Both the position numbers and the translations under genes were made by a program. The notes below the pieces were generated by a model. That model searched no databases and was not told the origin of the DNA. It saw only the letters and a program-made list of their open reading frames with translations. Shown here one piece after another: positions 46,342 through 56,154 of a DNA stretch of 64,000 bases (position 1 is its first letter; every line of letters begins with the position of its first letter). This stretch comes from Saprospiraceae bacterium (GTDB lineage Bacteria; Bacteroidota; Bacteroidia; Chitinophagales; Saprospiraceae): contig JAKVCV010000003.1 in NCBI GenBank assembly GCA_022448945.1, forward strand, positions 1 through 64,000. The letters are read 5' to 3'.

Positions 46342-47940
46342 ATGAAGAAAATTGATGTACTAGTGATTGGTTCTGGTGTTGCTGGTTTAACCCTAGCGAT
46401 CAAGATGGCTGAAAGACATCCAGACAAAAAGGTCTGTGTCTTGACCAAAACCCACAAGGAAGAAAGTAACACGCGATACGCACAGGGAGGTGTTGCTGCT
46501 GTATGGAATTTTGAGACTGATTCATTTGAAAAGCACATTGCTGACACCTTGGATGCTGGAGATGACTTATGTGACAAAAATGCAGTTGAAATTGTAATAA
46601 CTGAAGGTCCAAAAAGAGTTAAAGAATTAATAGAATGGGGAACTCGATTTGATAAAAACATACAACAATATGATTTAGGAAGAGAAGGTGGCCATTCTGA
46701 GAACAGGGTTTTACACTATAAGGATCTTACTGGCTGGGAAATTCAACGCGCTCTAAATGAAAAAGCTCAATCCTACCCTAATCTAGAGTATTATGACCAT
46801 TATTTTGCTATTGACCTTATTACTCAACATCACTTAGGACGGCAGGTTACACGTCTAACTCCTGATGTGAAATGTTTTGGTGCTTATGTATTGAACTCTA
46901 GAAACAAAGAAATAGAAACATTCTTGTCTAAGGTAACAGTTATAGCAACAGGCGGTGCTGGACAGGTTTATAAAACAACGACAAACCCAAGCATTGCAAC
47001 AGGAGATGGAATGGCAATGGCATACAGAGCAATGGCCAGAATGGAAAACATGGAATTTGTTCAATTCCATCCCACATCACTTTTTAATCCAGCTATCGAA
47101 AACCCTGCTTTTTTAGTTTCTGAAGCTGTTCGTGGTTTTGGTGCAATACTGAAAACACCTGAAGGAGATGAATTTATGGAAAAATATGATCCTCGAAAAT
47201 CCTTAGCACCCCGTGATATTGTTGCACGTGCGATTGACAATGAAATGAAAATGAGAGGGCAGGATTTTATGTCATTGGATTGTAGACATTTGGAAAAAGA
47301 TGCCTTTATAGCGCATTTCCCAACAATTTACGAGAAATGTATAAGCCTAGGCATTGACCCTATGAAAGATCTAATTCCAGTAGTCCCAGCAGCACATTAT
47401 ATCTGTGGTGGAGTAAAAACCAATGAGATGGGACGAACTTCCGTAAAAAACCTATATGCATGTGGAGAATGTAGCTGTACTGGTCTTCACGGAGCAAATA
47501 GACTTGCTTCCAATTCTTTACTCGAAGGGCTTGTCTTTGCCGAACGTATAGTACAAGATATTTCTCAATGCATTGACTCTGTCAAATTTCAGAATGGTAT
47601 TTCAGATTGGGATGCTACAGGTACAACTGACCCTAAAGAACTTGTATTAATTACTCAAAGCATTAAAGAATTAAAAGAGATTATGAGTAGTTATGTTGGT
47701 ATAGTCCGAACAAATATTCGTGCAAAACGTGCATTTGCCCGACTTCATTTATTGTATCAAGAAACTGAACGTCTCTATACCAGTACCACTATTTCTCCTC
47801 AACTTTGTGAATTAAGAAACCTAATTACTGTTGCTTACCTAATCACTAAATCTGCAGCTATGCGGAAAGAAAGCAGAGGTTTACATTTTACCACTGATTT
47901 TCCGCATAAATACCCATTTTTAGAAATGACATTAATGTAA
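46342..47940 (+). CDS. nadB: L-aspartate oxidase
   Basis: NadB (532 residues) oxidises L-aspartate to iminoaspartate in de novo NAD synthesis, with FAD. It has the dinucleotide motif VIGSGVAGLTLA, TRYAQGGVAAV, ATGGAGQVYK, and the succinate-dehydrogenase-like active region HPTSLFNP and CGGVKTNEMG. Length is normal. nadA and nadC are not in the window. Confidence 0.96.
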   Translation: MKKIDVLVIGSGVAGLTLAIKMAERHPDKKVCVLTKTHKEESNTRYAQGGVAAVWNFETDSFEKHIADTLDAGDDLCDKNAVEIVITEGPKRVKELIEWGTRFDKNIQQYDLGREGGHSENRVLHYKDLTGWEIQRALNEKAQSYPNLEYYDHYFAIDLITQHHLGRQVTRLTPDVKCFGAYVLNSRNKEIETFLSKVTVIATGGAGQVYKTTTNPSIATGDGMAMAYRAMARMENMEFVQFHPTSLFNPAIENPAFLVSEAVRGFGAILKTPEGDEFMEKYDPRKSLAPRDIVARAIDNEMKMRGQDFMSLDCRHLEKDAFIAHFPTIYEKCISLGIDPMKDLIPVVPAAHYICGGVKTNEMGRTSVKNLYACGECSCTGLHGANRLASNSLLEGLVFAERIVQDISQCIDSVKFQNGISDWDATGTTDPKELVLITQSIKELKEIMSSYVGIVRTNIRAKRAFARLHLLYQETERLYTSTTISPQLCELRNLITVAYLITKSAAMRKESRGLHFTTDFPHKYPFLEMTLM

Positions 47941-48013
47941 CTATAGAATTAAAAAAAACTTTTTATTCAATTTGTCCTATTTGTTTTTTTCCACACAGAA
48001 TTAACGAAATACT

Positions 48014-48694
48014 ATGACTAAGCTTAGCAAGCTCCAAAAATTTGCAGCTATTAAAACCTATGAAAATGTCTATTCTTCAAAACGACATGACAGTCCTTTT
48101 GTCATCAACAGCAAGGGACAAGAAGTTATCATTAAAGATCAATGGCACAAACATTTCAACAACAATAACCCTATAATTCTGGAAGTAGCCTGTGGAAAAG
48201 GTCACTATGCAAGAGGCCTTGGGAAAATGCATCCCAACAACAATTACGTAGGTGTAGAGCTAAAAGGTAACCGAATATGGACAGGTGCTAATACTGCTCT
48301 TAAAAACAATGAAAACAATGTTGCATTCTTAAGAGCACGGATAGAATTTATGGAATTTTACTTTGGTAAGGAAGAAATATCAGAAATCTGGATTACTTTC
48401 CCAGACCCTCAATTAGGCAAAGCAAAAAAAAGAACAACAGCACCTAGGTTCTTAGATGTGTATCGAAATGTTCTAAAAAAAGAAAAAAACCTTGTTCATC
48501 TAAAAACAGATTCTACTGAACTTTATGACTATACTTTAGAGGTTCTCGAAGAACAGAAAGTGAAAATTTTATATACTAATGATGATATTTATGCTGCTCC
48601 TCTCGACTTTCCGGAACTTGACATAAAGACTTTTTACGAAAAAATGCACCTTGAAGACAACAGAAAAATAAAATATATTCGTTTTACCCTATGA
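48014..48694 (+). CDS. trmB: tRNA (guanine(46)-N7)-methyltransferase
   Basis: 226 residues. The SAM motif is EVACGKGHYARGL, the ribose-contact Glu in YVGVELKGNR, and the TrmB motif FPDPQLGKAKKRT (usually FPDPWPKKRH). Bacteroidota TrmB commonly shows this variant. Length fits. It follows nadB by 73 bases and may be co-transcribed. Confidence 0.93.
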   Translation: MTKLSKLQKFAAIKTYENVYSSKRHDSPFVINSKGQEVIIKDQWHKHFNNNNPIILEVACGKGHYARGLGKMHPNNNYVGVELKGNRIWTGANTALKNNENNVAFLRARIEFMEFYFGKEEISEIWITFPDPQLGKAKKRTTAPRFLDVYRNVLKKEKNLVHLKTDSTELYDYTLEVLEEQKVKILYTNDDIYAAPLDFPELDIKTFYEKMHLEDNRKIKYIRFTL

Positions 48695-48753
48695 CAGTTT
48701 TGTATTAAATTTAAAAAACTTAATTACTGGTTCTAACTACCCAGAAAAAAAAT

Positions 48754-49998
48754 ATGAATACCAAATCACCAACATTATTAAAAAAAATCCCAAGAGGCCA
48801 GATTGCATATATTGCATGTCTGGGCTTATTTGTTGGAATGATTTGTTCTAAATTTTTGATGACTATCTCTATGATTTCTTTTGTAGTATCAGGGGTTTTT
48901 TCACCATCCATTAAAAAAGATTTTAGGAAGTTCAGGAGCAACCCTGCCTACTGGGCTCCTGTTGGTATGTTTATTCTTTTTCTTGTGAGTGCCCTCTGTT
49001 CTACAAATTTGGAAGCTGGCATTATAAGGATACGTATTGCTCTACCATTACTTGTCTTACCTATTTCTTTTGCGATGATGCCTAATTTTTCAAAGCAGCA
49101 TTATCAACAATTACTTTCTATCTTCATATATGCGATGCTACTAGCTTGTATTGGGGTGTTAATCTATTATTTAATCAACTATGCTGAAATGCAAGAAAGA
49201 TTGCGGGTGAGCAAAGCTATTGCCACGCCTAATGACGAACATATTCGCTTTAGTTTGATGATCACATTAGCAGTTTTTGCAGGTTTTTGGCTACTTCAGG
49301 AAAAGTTTTACTGGAAAAAGAAATTTGAAAAATGGGTGTTAATATTTTCAATCCTTTTTTTGATCTTTATGGTACATTTATTATCCGTAAGAATTGCCAT
49401 TGGGGTTTTTTATAGTGGCCTTTTGGTAACGGTACTCTACTATATCGTCAGAAAAAAACGCTATAAAACAGGTCTAATATTGTTAGGCTTAGGGGCATGC
49501 ACTCCATATCTTTCATATCAATATATTCCAAGCGTACATTCAAAGGTACACCTTACACTTTATAATTTAGATATGTATAAAAAGGGACACATAGGAGAAT
49601 TATCTGATACTAGAAGATTATTATCTTACAAAATTGCCTGGCAGGTAGGTCAAACTGCTCCTTGGACCGGCGTAGGAATCGGTGACCTAAAAGATGAACA
49701 AGCTGTAATTTATGAAAAAGAATATCCTGATCAAAAAGTAATGTACCCGCACAATTTCTTCCTTACTATCTATGCTGCCACAGGCATCTTAGGTTTATGC
49801 TTTTTTCTGTTCTGTTTTTTCTTCCCATTATTTTATAATAGGAATTACCAAAACCTATTTTTTCTATTGTTCTTCGTTACTATTTTCCTATCATTTATGA
49901 CAGAAAATACACTTTTGATGGCTATAGGTGTGGCTATATACAGTTTCTTTTTACTATTTAGTATTAACTATCTATCCGGAGAATCTAAAATAAATTAA
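48754..49998 (+). CDS. O-antigen ligase/polymerase-like membrane protein
   Basis: 414 residues, highly hydrophobic, with roughly ten to twelve transmembrane helices and a larger extracytoplasmic loop (about 265-335). The Wzy/WaaL-type motif PHNFFLTIYAATGILG follows that loop. It would join or polymerise surface polysaccharide. Ligase versus polymerase cannot be told. It is convergent with panD. Confidence 0.85.
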   Translation: MNTKSPTLLKKIPRGQIAYIACLGLFVGMICSKFLMTISMISFVVSGVFSPSIKKDFRKFRSNPAYWAPVGMFILFLVSALCSTNLEAGIIRIRIALPLLVLPISFAMMPNFSKQHYQQLLSIFIYAMLLACIGVLIYYLINYAEMQERLRVSKAIATPNDEHIRFSLMITLAVFAGFWLLQEKFYWKKKFEKWVLIFSILFLIFMVHLLSVRIAIGVFYSGLLVTVLYYIVRKKRYKTGLILLGLGACTPYLSYQYIPSVHSKVHLTLYNLDMYKKGHIGELSDTRRLLSYKIAWQVGQTAPWTGVGIGDLKDEQAVIYEKEYPDQKVMYPHNFFLTIYAATGILGLCFFLFCFFFPLFYNRNYQNLFFLLFFVTIFLSFMTENTLLMAIGVAIYSFFLLFSINYLSGESKIN

Positions 49999-50021
49999 AA
50001 ATAAATAGTCACTGTATACAA

Positions 50022-50369
50022 TTAATCTAATATATTCTTGTCATTTGGAAAAATAATAACAGGTTCAAAGTCTCTGGCTTCTTCTTCCGACATAAAAGCA
50101 TATGCAATAATTATTACAATATCATCTACCTGAACCAACCGAGCTGCTGCCCCATTTAGACAAATTACACCCGTATCAGCTTCTCCTTTAATAACATACG
50201 TTTCAAGACGTGCGCCATTATTGTTGTTTACCACCTGTACACGTTCTCCTTCTATAATATTAGCGGCTTTCATCAATGTTTCGTCAATCGTAATACTTCC
50301 TACGTAGTTTAAATTGGCTTCAGTAACATGTGCACAATGAATCTTAGACTTAAGTACCTGTAAAAACAT
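50022..50369 (-). CDS. panD: Aspartate 1-decarboxylase proenzyme
   Basis: PanD (115 residues) makes beta-alanine for pantothenate. Self-cleavage between Gly24 and Ser25 (NYVGSITID) forms the pyruvoyl group. The [11 protein letters not shown]-terminus and the NGAAARL loop are intact. Length is normal. A promoter element lies at 50411-50418. Confidence 0.96.
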   Translation of the reverse strand: MFLQVLKSKIHCAHVTEANLNYVGSITIDETLMKAANIIEGERVQVVNNNNGARLETYVIKGEADTGVICLNGAAARLVQVDDIVIIIAYAFMSEEEARDFEPVIIFPNDKNILD

Positions 50370-50410
50370 CCTAAATATTATTTGAAAACTTTAGATTTAC
50401 TATTATTGCT

Positions 50411-50418
50411 CAAAGGTA
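50411..50418 (-). promoter_or_regulatory. Promoter -7 element for panD
   Basis: Minus-strand TACCTTTG matches TAnnTTTG, with a TTG about 20 bases upstream, 42 bases before the panD start. Confidence 0.55.
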
Positions 50419-50478
50419 TGTTATAGAGCTGAAGAATCCAATTGAAAAGTAACGAATTGAATTTAAAAAAAGAAACTA

Positions 50479-52338
50479 TTAATCCGTCAAAGTCTTAACA
50501 TCGTCCATCTTAACATGTAAATTTCTGACATCCAATGCCCTATTAGCTATATCTAAACCACTATTCTCCAAACGCAAAACCCCTCTTGGACAAACCGCTG
50601 AACAAATACCACAACCAACACAAGATGCTCTTATAATATCCTGGCCTCTTTGAGCATAAGCTCTAACATCAATACCCATTTCACAATATGTAGAACAATT
50701 CCCACAAGAAATACATTGACCACCATTAGTTGTAATCCGAAAACGTGACTTAAAACGTTGAACGATACCCATAAGACCTGCGAGAGGACAACCGTAACGG
50801 CACCACATTCTATTACCCATTAAAGGGTAAAATCCAGTGCCAACAACTCCTGCAAATACAGAACCTATTAAAAAACCATACCATGTCCTTATTTCATAAA
50901 CATCAAACTCATGGAAACCTAAATTTATTTTAGTAGTTCCTGTCATATAATGATAAATTACAAGTGCCGTCATAAAAGTCACAAATACCATTACCACATG
51001 GATAACGTAACGCTCAATCCTCCACGCACGTAATGATTTATCTGATAACTGCCGAAATGGATCTCCCAATGTTTCTGCTAATCCACCACAACCACAAACC
51101 CATGAACAATACCATCGTTTACCAAAAAGATATGTAAATAAAGGAACCAACACTAAAGTTAAAAACACTCCCCAAATAAACATAGATGTCCCTACGTTCA
51201 TGCCTAAAAAATAATTATCATTATTTACTAGCATATCATTAAGCCTGTAATCATAATAAAAACTGTAATCCAGTGGCCAGGGAGTCATTAAGTTAACAGC
51301 CGGATTATTCAACCTTCCTAAGATTTCTGGTAATAAAAAAGCAAAACCCAATTGAAAAAACAGGACGGACCCAGTACGCACTAATTGGTATTTATTGTGT
51401 CGATATTTTATAATCATTCTTATCCCCATTACAACCATCACTAGGCAATAAAGAAATCCATACAAAAACCATCTATCAGCAGGCTTGCCACCCGAAAGCG
51501 TTTTTTTAATGGGATCAACCAATAAAACCCAGTTTGAAATATAATAGGGGTAAAAGTAAAGCACAATATAAAACAGAATAAGAAAAGTCCCAAGGGTTAC
51601 ACCTATCCAGCCATTACCAATAGTTGACTTACCTGCACCCCAGGCAACCTTGCGTTCTTTTCTTTCTTTGAGAAATATCATTCCTATTACTAATGCTGTA
51701 AAAAGGACGGTACAGTAAAGATAAAACCTGCTTTGCTCTCCTTCTTTTAACATGATAAAAAATGTAATAAAAAGAGAAATGCTTACTACAATCATTTGCA
51801 GAACAGGAATAATGCCCTTCATAATAGAACTATGATATATTCTGTTGTTCTTAATTCCTGGAATCTTATTGACATCCGGAACAATATACATAAGTGCACC
51901 TATTGAACCCAGAATAAAGATAAGAAAGAAAAATAATCCTGCATTATTGGGCAATAAACCTATTGCTGTTGTTTTTGTAAGTGTAGCTACATAGAATTTA
52001 ACATCATAATCGCTCATTCGGTAATCCCATTCAGCAACTCCCTCAGGAAGGGTTGTAGCATTCCAGACATTATTCGAAGGGTCTATTCCGCAAGCTTTGT
52101 CGAGAGCATCTCTAGTCTTTTCAAGTAATGGTTTTATTGCAGCAATGAATTCAATATTCGATGAAAATTTTTTGCCGTATGCATCCGCTGCTACTTGCTT
52201 TAACATTTCTCCCTGATATTTCTTCATGGGCGCTAAAGCCTCATCAGTCAACACATGTGAACTTAGTGTAACAGAAACAATAAACAAACCGAAGGAGAAT
52301 ATAAAAAGTGCTAACCCAAGGGTTTTTGTACTGTTCAT
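50479..52338 (-). CDS. Membrane polyferredoxin (NapH/NosR-like 4Fe-4S protein)
   Basis: 619 residues. An N-terminal helix and an extracytoplasmic domain (about 30-130) are followed by many transmembrane helices. Two NapH-type Cys motifs lie between helices (CSWVCGCGG and WCRYGCPLAG). Two 4Fe-4S ferredoxin motifs sit near the C-terminus (CISCGNCSTYC and CVGCGICSAVC). The overall layout resembles NosR/NapH and CcoG-type electron-transfer proteins. Its start lies 27 bases after the FAD oxidoreductase stop on the same strand, so the two form an electron-transfer pair. No nos or nap genes are nearby. Confidence 0.88.
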   Translation of the reverse strand: MNSTKTLGLALFIFSFGLFIVSVTLSSHVLTDEALAPMKKYQGEMLKQVAADAYGKKFSSNIEFIAAIKPLLEKTRDALDKACGIDPSNNVWNATTLPEGVAEWDYRMSDYDVKFYVATLTKTTAIGLLPNNAGLFFFLIFILGSIGALMYIVPDVNKIPGIKNNRIYHSSIMKGIIPVLQMIVVSISLFITFFIMLKEGEQSRFYLYCTVLFTALVIGMIFLKERKERKVAWGAGKSTIGNGWIGVTLGTFLILFYIVLYFYPYYISNWVLLVDPIKKTLSGGKPADRWFLYGFLYCLVMVVMGIRMIIKYRHNKYQLVRTGSVLFFQLGFAFLLPEILGRLNNPAVNLMTPWPLDYSFYYDYRLNDMLVNNDNYFLGMNVGTSMFIWGVFLTLVLVPLFTYLFGKRWYCSWVCGCGGLAETLGDPFRQLSDKSLRAWRIERYVIHVVMVFVTFMTALVIYHYMTGTTKINLGFHEFDVYEIRTWYGFLIGSVFAGVVGTGFYPLMGNRMWCRYGCPLAGLMGIVQRFKSRFRITTNGGQCISCGNCSTYCEMGIDVRAYAQRGQDIIRASCVGCGICSAVCPRGVLRLENSGLDIANRALDVRNLHVKMDDVKTLTD

Positions 52339-52365
52339 AGAATATGTTTTTTAGTTTTAAAAGTG

Positions 52366-53742
52366 TTATTGGCCAACTACTTTTCTTTTCAAAAAACGCA
52401 AGGCACTCGTAAAATTTCTTTTTTTCTTAAGCGTAAGATTTGCATCGAACTGTTTGTTGTATGCGGAAATTAATTCAACTTCATATTCTTGATAAAATTC
52501 AGGATCAAAATTGGCAATGCCAAGATTCTGGAGCACCTCTTCTATATGCGTTTCTTCTTCTATCCATTTCTCACAAACCTCATGACGGTAGCGAACACCC
52601 ATTAAATTGAAACCGATTACATTTTTCTTTTCTATTTGAAATACCAGGCGAATACTTTTCCTCCCATCTGGATGTTCCCAATAAAGTTGTTTATGATTTT
52701 CAAGAGGGTCAGCGAGAACAGTCCCATAAACCTGATATTCTATATCGAAAAATTTCGCAGAGTTGAACCACAATGAAGGGATATAAGCTGTACGTGTACC
52801 ACAAATACTATGCGCTACTGTTTCTCCCATCATACGTCCTGTATACCAAATCGCCTCTATGGTGCGACGGCCGGGCAACGGATTCATAATCTGTGCACAA
52901 TCGCCTATTGCATATACATCGGCAGCAGTAGTTTCGAGAAAATCATTTACCAGAACCCCTTTTTGAATATCCAGATCACAGTTCAGGGAATCTTTGAGAA
53001 ATTGTACATTTGGTCTAACTCCTGCCGTAAGACCAACAAATTGACATTGAATTTCTTCTCCTGTACTGGTTATTACTGCCCTTGCCTTGCCATTACTATC
53101 CGAAAGAATTTCCTTTAGTTCAGTATTGAGGCGTAGATCAACGTGATGTTCAATCATATGTCTGCTGATCATATTCGATTCTTCTGCAGGCATTACTGAT
53201 CGCCAATAATCTGATTCTCTTACTAAAAAAGTAACAGGAATATTTCTTGACATAAACATTTCAGCCATTTCAAGACCTATAAGACCTCCACCTACTATTA
53301 CAGCACGCTTTAATCCTTCAGTATATTGTTCCATACTTTCGAGATCCTGATAACTGTATAGCCCCTGGACGGCTTTAAGATCTTGACCAGGCCAACCAAA
53401 TTTATTGGGTATAGATCCAGAAGCAATGATTAATTTATCATATTCAATGGTTTCTCCCTGTCTCATTTTCAAAAACCTAGAACGTGTATCAACAGATTCA
53501 ACATAATCTTCAACTAAATCTATCCTGTTTTTTTTCCAAAACCATGGTTCATAGGGTTGAGTTTGCTCAAACTTCATATGCCCCATATAAATATACATTA
53601 AAGCCGTGCGAGAGAAAAAATATTTAGTTTCTGCAGAGATGATGGTTATACGTTTATCGCTTAACTTTCGAATATAACGAGCAGCAGTTACTCCACTTAT
53701 TCCATTACCTATGATAACGACATGTTCAGCCGGATTTTCCAT
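52366..53742 (-). CDS. FAD-dependent pyridine nucleotide-disulphide oxidoreductase-like protein
   Basis: 458 residues. FAD-binding GNGISGVTAARYI at the N-terminus, NAD(P)-binding VGGGLIGLEMAEMF near 170, and a second FAD motif ADVYAIGDCAQ near 285. There is no signal peptide and no redox-active CxxxxC disulphide. The architecture is that of rubredoxin/ferredoxin reductases and NirB-like FAD proteins. It probably passes NAD(P)H electrons to the membrane polyferredoxin encoded next. The final acceptor is unknown. Confidence 0.88.
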   Translation of the reverse strand: MENPAEHVVIIGNGISGVTAARYIRKLSDKRITIISAETKYFFSRTALMYIYMGHMKFEQTQPYEPWFWKKNRIDLVEDYVESVDTRSRFLKMRQGETIEYDKLIIASGSIPNKFGWPGQDLKAVQGLYSYQDLESMEQYTEGLKRAVIVGGGLIGLEMAEMFMSRNIPVTFLVRESDYWRSVMPAEESNMISRHMIEHHVDLRLNTELKEILSDSNGKARAVITSTGEEIQCQFVGLTAGVRPNVQFLKDSLNCDLDIQKGVLVNDFLETTAADVYAIGDCAQIMNPLPGRRTIEAIWYTGRMMGETVAHSICGTRTAYIPSLWFNSAKFFDIEYQVYGTVLADPLENHKQLYWEHPDGRKSIRLVFQIEKKNVIGFNLMGVRYRHEVCEKWIEEETHIEEVLQNLGIANFDPEFYQEYEVELISAYNKQFDANLTLKKKRNFTSALRFLKRKVVGQ

Positions 53743-53920
53743 ATTCTAGAATTCTACTATTAAAAAATACAAACCCCTTTAGAAAAAAAGAACTCAATGT
53801 GAACAGTTTAAATATAACTATATATTTTAGTAACTACTCTTCCTTAATTTATTTTTTATAAAAAACTATAGGTATTCAGCATACCTATATACTGCCCTTA
53901 ATAATTTAAAATAATTAATT

Positions 53921-53973
53921 AAACAAAGAAAAGGCTAAAATAGTAGTATTCCATTTTAGCCTTTTCTTTGTTT
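53921..53973. terminator. Long perfect stem-loop terminator
   Basis: A 21-base arm pairs perfectly with its partner around an 11-base loop; both flanks are AT-rich. It sits just after the stop of the DUF547 gene on the minus strand. Confidence 0.85.
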
Positions 53974-53994
53974 AATAAAAACCAAAAAACCGTT

Positions 53995-55518
53995 TTAAAA
54001 TCGATACCTAAAACCCATATTATAAGTCATTACAGAGGTAGCCCCGGGTGAAAACAGATCAAAAACACCTGGGATTGGAAGAAAGTAGGAATACATTGCC
54101 TGTAATTCAAGTTTTGGTGTTAACATCAATTTAACGCCCAATCCCCATTCAAGACAATACATTGTAGAAACAAAGACTGAAAACCTAGGTGTAGCGAAAT
54201 AATTCAAAATACCCCTCAACATTGGGGGCTGAAACCTAAAACTTCCTTTAAGATTAATAGGTTGCCAATAACTTAATGCCAAGAACAATTGCCATTGAGA
54301 AGTAAATGGATGAATAAAATATATTTGACTTATAGAATACATGTTTTGATCAACTGTATTATCAGTTGGTAAATTCTGAATAGGAAACAATAAGCCTTGT
54401 TCAAATGACAAGTTTATATTCTTAAATGGAGCAAAGCGTGTCTGTATGCCTATGTGAGACAATCCCCAATCCGAATAAAGTCCGGAATTAGTTTTCGAGT
54501 AAGAATTAGGTGATACTCTTTGAAATTCAAACACCTTAAATGGTGAACTCAAAAAAGAATCTCCTGTACGTGAAGAACGTAATAAAAAATTCACTCCGAC
54601 GTCTAGACGCCCTGTTACACCATAGCTAACACTAAAAAAACTATTGAAGTAAGAACTCCTAGAGCCATAATCTTTATTGCCATAATTTGCAGTAAAAAGA
54701 CTATTAAACAACATTAATTCCAATGTGTTTTTAGGCAAAGTCAAAACATCTGCTAAAGAATTAACCGCAACTTCTTTCTTCTTTTTATTTATGGTAATAT
54801 CCATGTCTCCAAAAAAAGCATTAAGTGTCCAATCATAATTAGCGAATTTTATAGCGGCACTATCATGAACTTTTTGCACCCTGTAGTTATTTATAAATTT
54901 TATGATTGTTGGTTGAAAACTTTCAGCATATTTTTTGAAAATAACAGGAAGCTCTAATACATTTAATGTTTTGTCATAATGAATAAATCTTGGATTATTA
55001 AGTGCTTCAATAGTTCTATTTTCAAGTTGTTGATCGAGTTTAGATGGCAGAAAAGCAAAACTAGCAATAGGAGCAGCACTTATTGTACCATCAACTAAAA
55101 CAAAATGAAGTAAAGGATCTGGGAATATCCTAATTATCTTATTTTTAAAGGTTTCCAAGGTATATTTTTCACCAGCAACAATATGAATTATTTCATCCCA
55201 AAACTCAACAATTTCATTTGGTGAGGCTATTGGATAATGATCAACGACATTATTTATTACCAATAAATTATATGCATTAATAAAAAATGCTTTTTGTTCC
55301 TCGGAAGTAGCAGATTCCAGATCAATTAATTCGATTTGCTTAACAAGAGTTCTCAACTCCTTAGGTTGTCTATCTAAAACCTTATATTGCACGCTATTAT
55401 GATCTGCATATTTAGACATGAACAGATCTACCTGCGCAAAAAAAGTATTAAGATCTTGGGCTAATACTAAGCTTTGGCAATATATGCTTATAAAGAGTAT
55501 GTAAATAAAATTTCTCAT
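53995..55518 (-). CDS. DUF547 domain fused to a beta-barrel-like C-terminus, copy A (cysteines lost)
   Basis: 507 residues with a signal peptide (cleavage near LAQDL). Residues ~25-215 align with DUF547, a family related by fold to cysteine peptidases or transglutaminases. The expected motif HFVLVCGALGCPP is here HFVLVDGTISAAP, so both conserved Cys have become Asp143 and Ala148; IFDWY is IFKKY. From about 255 the protein is beta-rich with alternating aromatics and ends in an aromatic RYRF, as in outer-membrane barrels. It is a paralogue of the gene at 56155. Probably inactive as an enzyme (inference). Confidence 0.85.
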   Translation of the reverse strand: MRNFIYILFISIYCQSLVLAQDLNTFFAQVDLFMSKYADHNSVQYKVLDRQPKELRTLVKQIELIDLESATSEEQKAFFINAYNLLVINNVVDHYPIASPNEIVEFWDEIIHIVAGEKYTLETFKNKIIRIFPDPLLHFVLVDGTISAAPIASFAFLPSKLDQQLENRTIEALNNPRFIHYDKTLNVLELPVIFKKYAESFQPTIIKFINNYRVQKVHDSAAIKFANYDWTLNAFFGDMDITINKKKKEVAVNSLADVLTLPKNTLELMLFNSLFTANYGNKDYGSRSSYFNSFFSVSYGVTGRLDVGVNFLLRSSRTGDSFLSSPFKVFEFQRVSPNSYSKTNSGLYSDWGLSHIGIQTRFAPFKNINLSFEQGLLFPIQNLPTDNTVDQNMYSISQIYFIHPFTSQWQLFLALSYWQPINLKGSFRFQPPMLRGILNYFATPRFSVFVSTMYCLEWGLGVKLMLTPKLELQAMYSYFLPIPGVFDLFSPGATSVMTYNMGFRYRF

Positions 55519-56154
55519 ATCTATCTATTATTATATAATAGACTATATCAACAATAACAAATTAACTTTGCTTGTGCTCTTAGAGGAGACTTTCTGATTA
55601 TGAAAGTTATTAGTCGTTAGTTAAATAATCAGTATAGTAAATATCGTAAGTTAAAGATAAAGATATTTAGTTTTATTAAGGTCGAAATAAGTTAATTTAA
55701 TATGTTAATATTTGATCTGTCAGAATCAAAGGGGTATTTATAATAACATAAAGGGTCAATTCGTGACTGATCGTCTAAATGGTTAACGAATTTAGTTTTT
55801 AGATTAATTATATTATTAATAGTCAAAAACCTACCCATTTTTAAATTAGACTGATTATCAGGTATTTATATCTTATCGGTCGCTAAAAAAATTCTACATT
55901 TTGTACTTTTTTCCATAATTTGGAAGTGGATTTACTTCTTGGTTGTTTAATAAACATGTGGGAAAAGTTCTTTTATGTAAGATTTATACAGTCACATCCA
56001 TACTTCTTCACCACCATTCAATTTATACAATTATCGTTTGCAGATAAATTTTTAAAAACTATATAATTTAGAATCGTAGAACTAAAAATTAAGGAAAAGA
56101 TTTGAGACAATAACATAAAAATTAGCCAATAATAAATAGAATTATTCCATTGAA
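55519..56154. other. Long intergenic region between the two DUF547 paralogues
   Basis: 636 AT-rich bases. I see no gene, tRNA or clear repeat of the flanking genes; stops fall in all frames. Confidence 0.5.

Noticed and set aside
50479-52338. Nitrous-oxide reduction regulator NosR
   Set aside because: The Cys motifs fit, but there is no recognisable FMN-binding domain and no nos gene nearby, so only a NosR/NapH-like label is justified.
55519-56154. Remnant third copy of the DUF547 gene
   Set aside because: No stretch translates to anything like the DUF547 motif or the barrel in any frame that I could follow.
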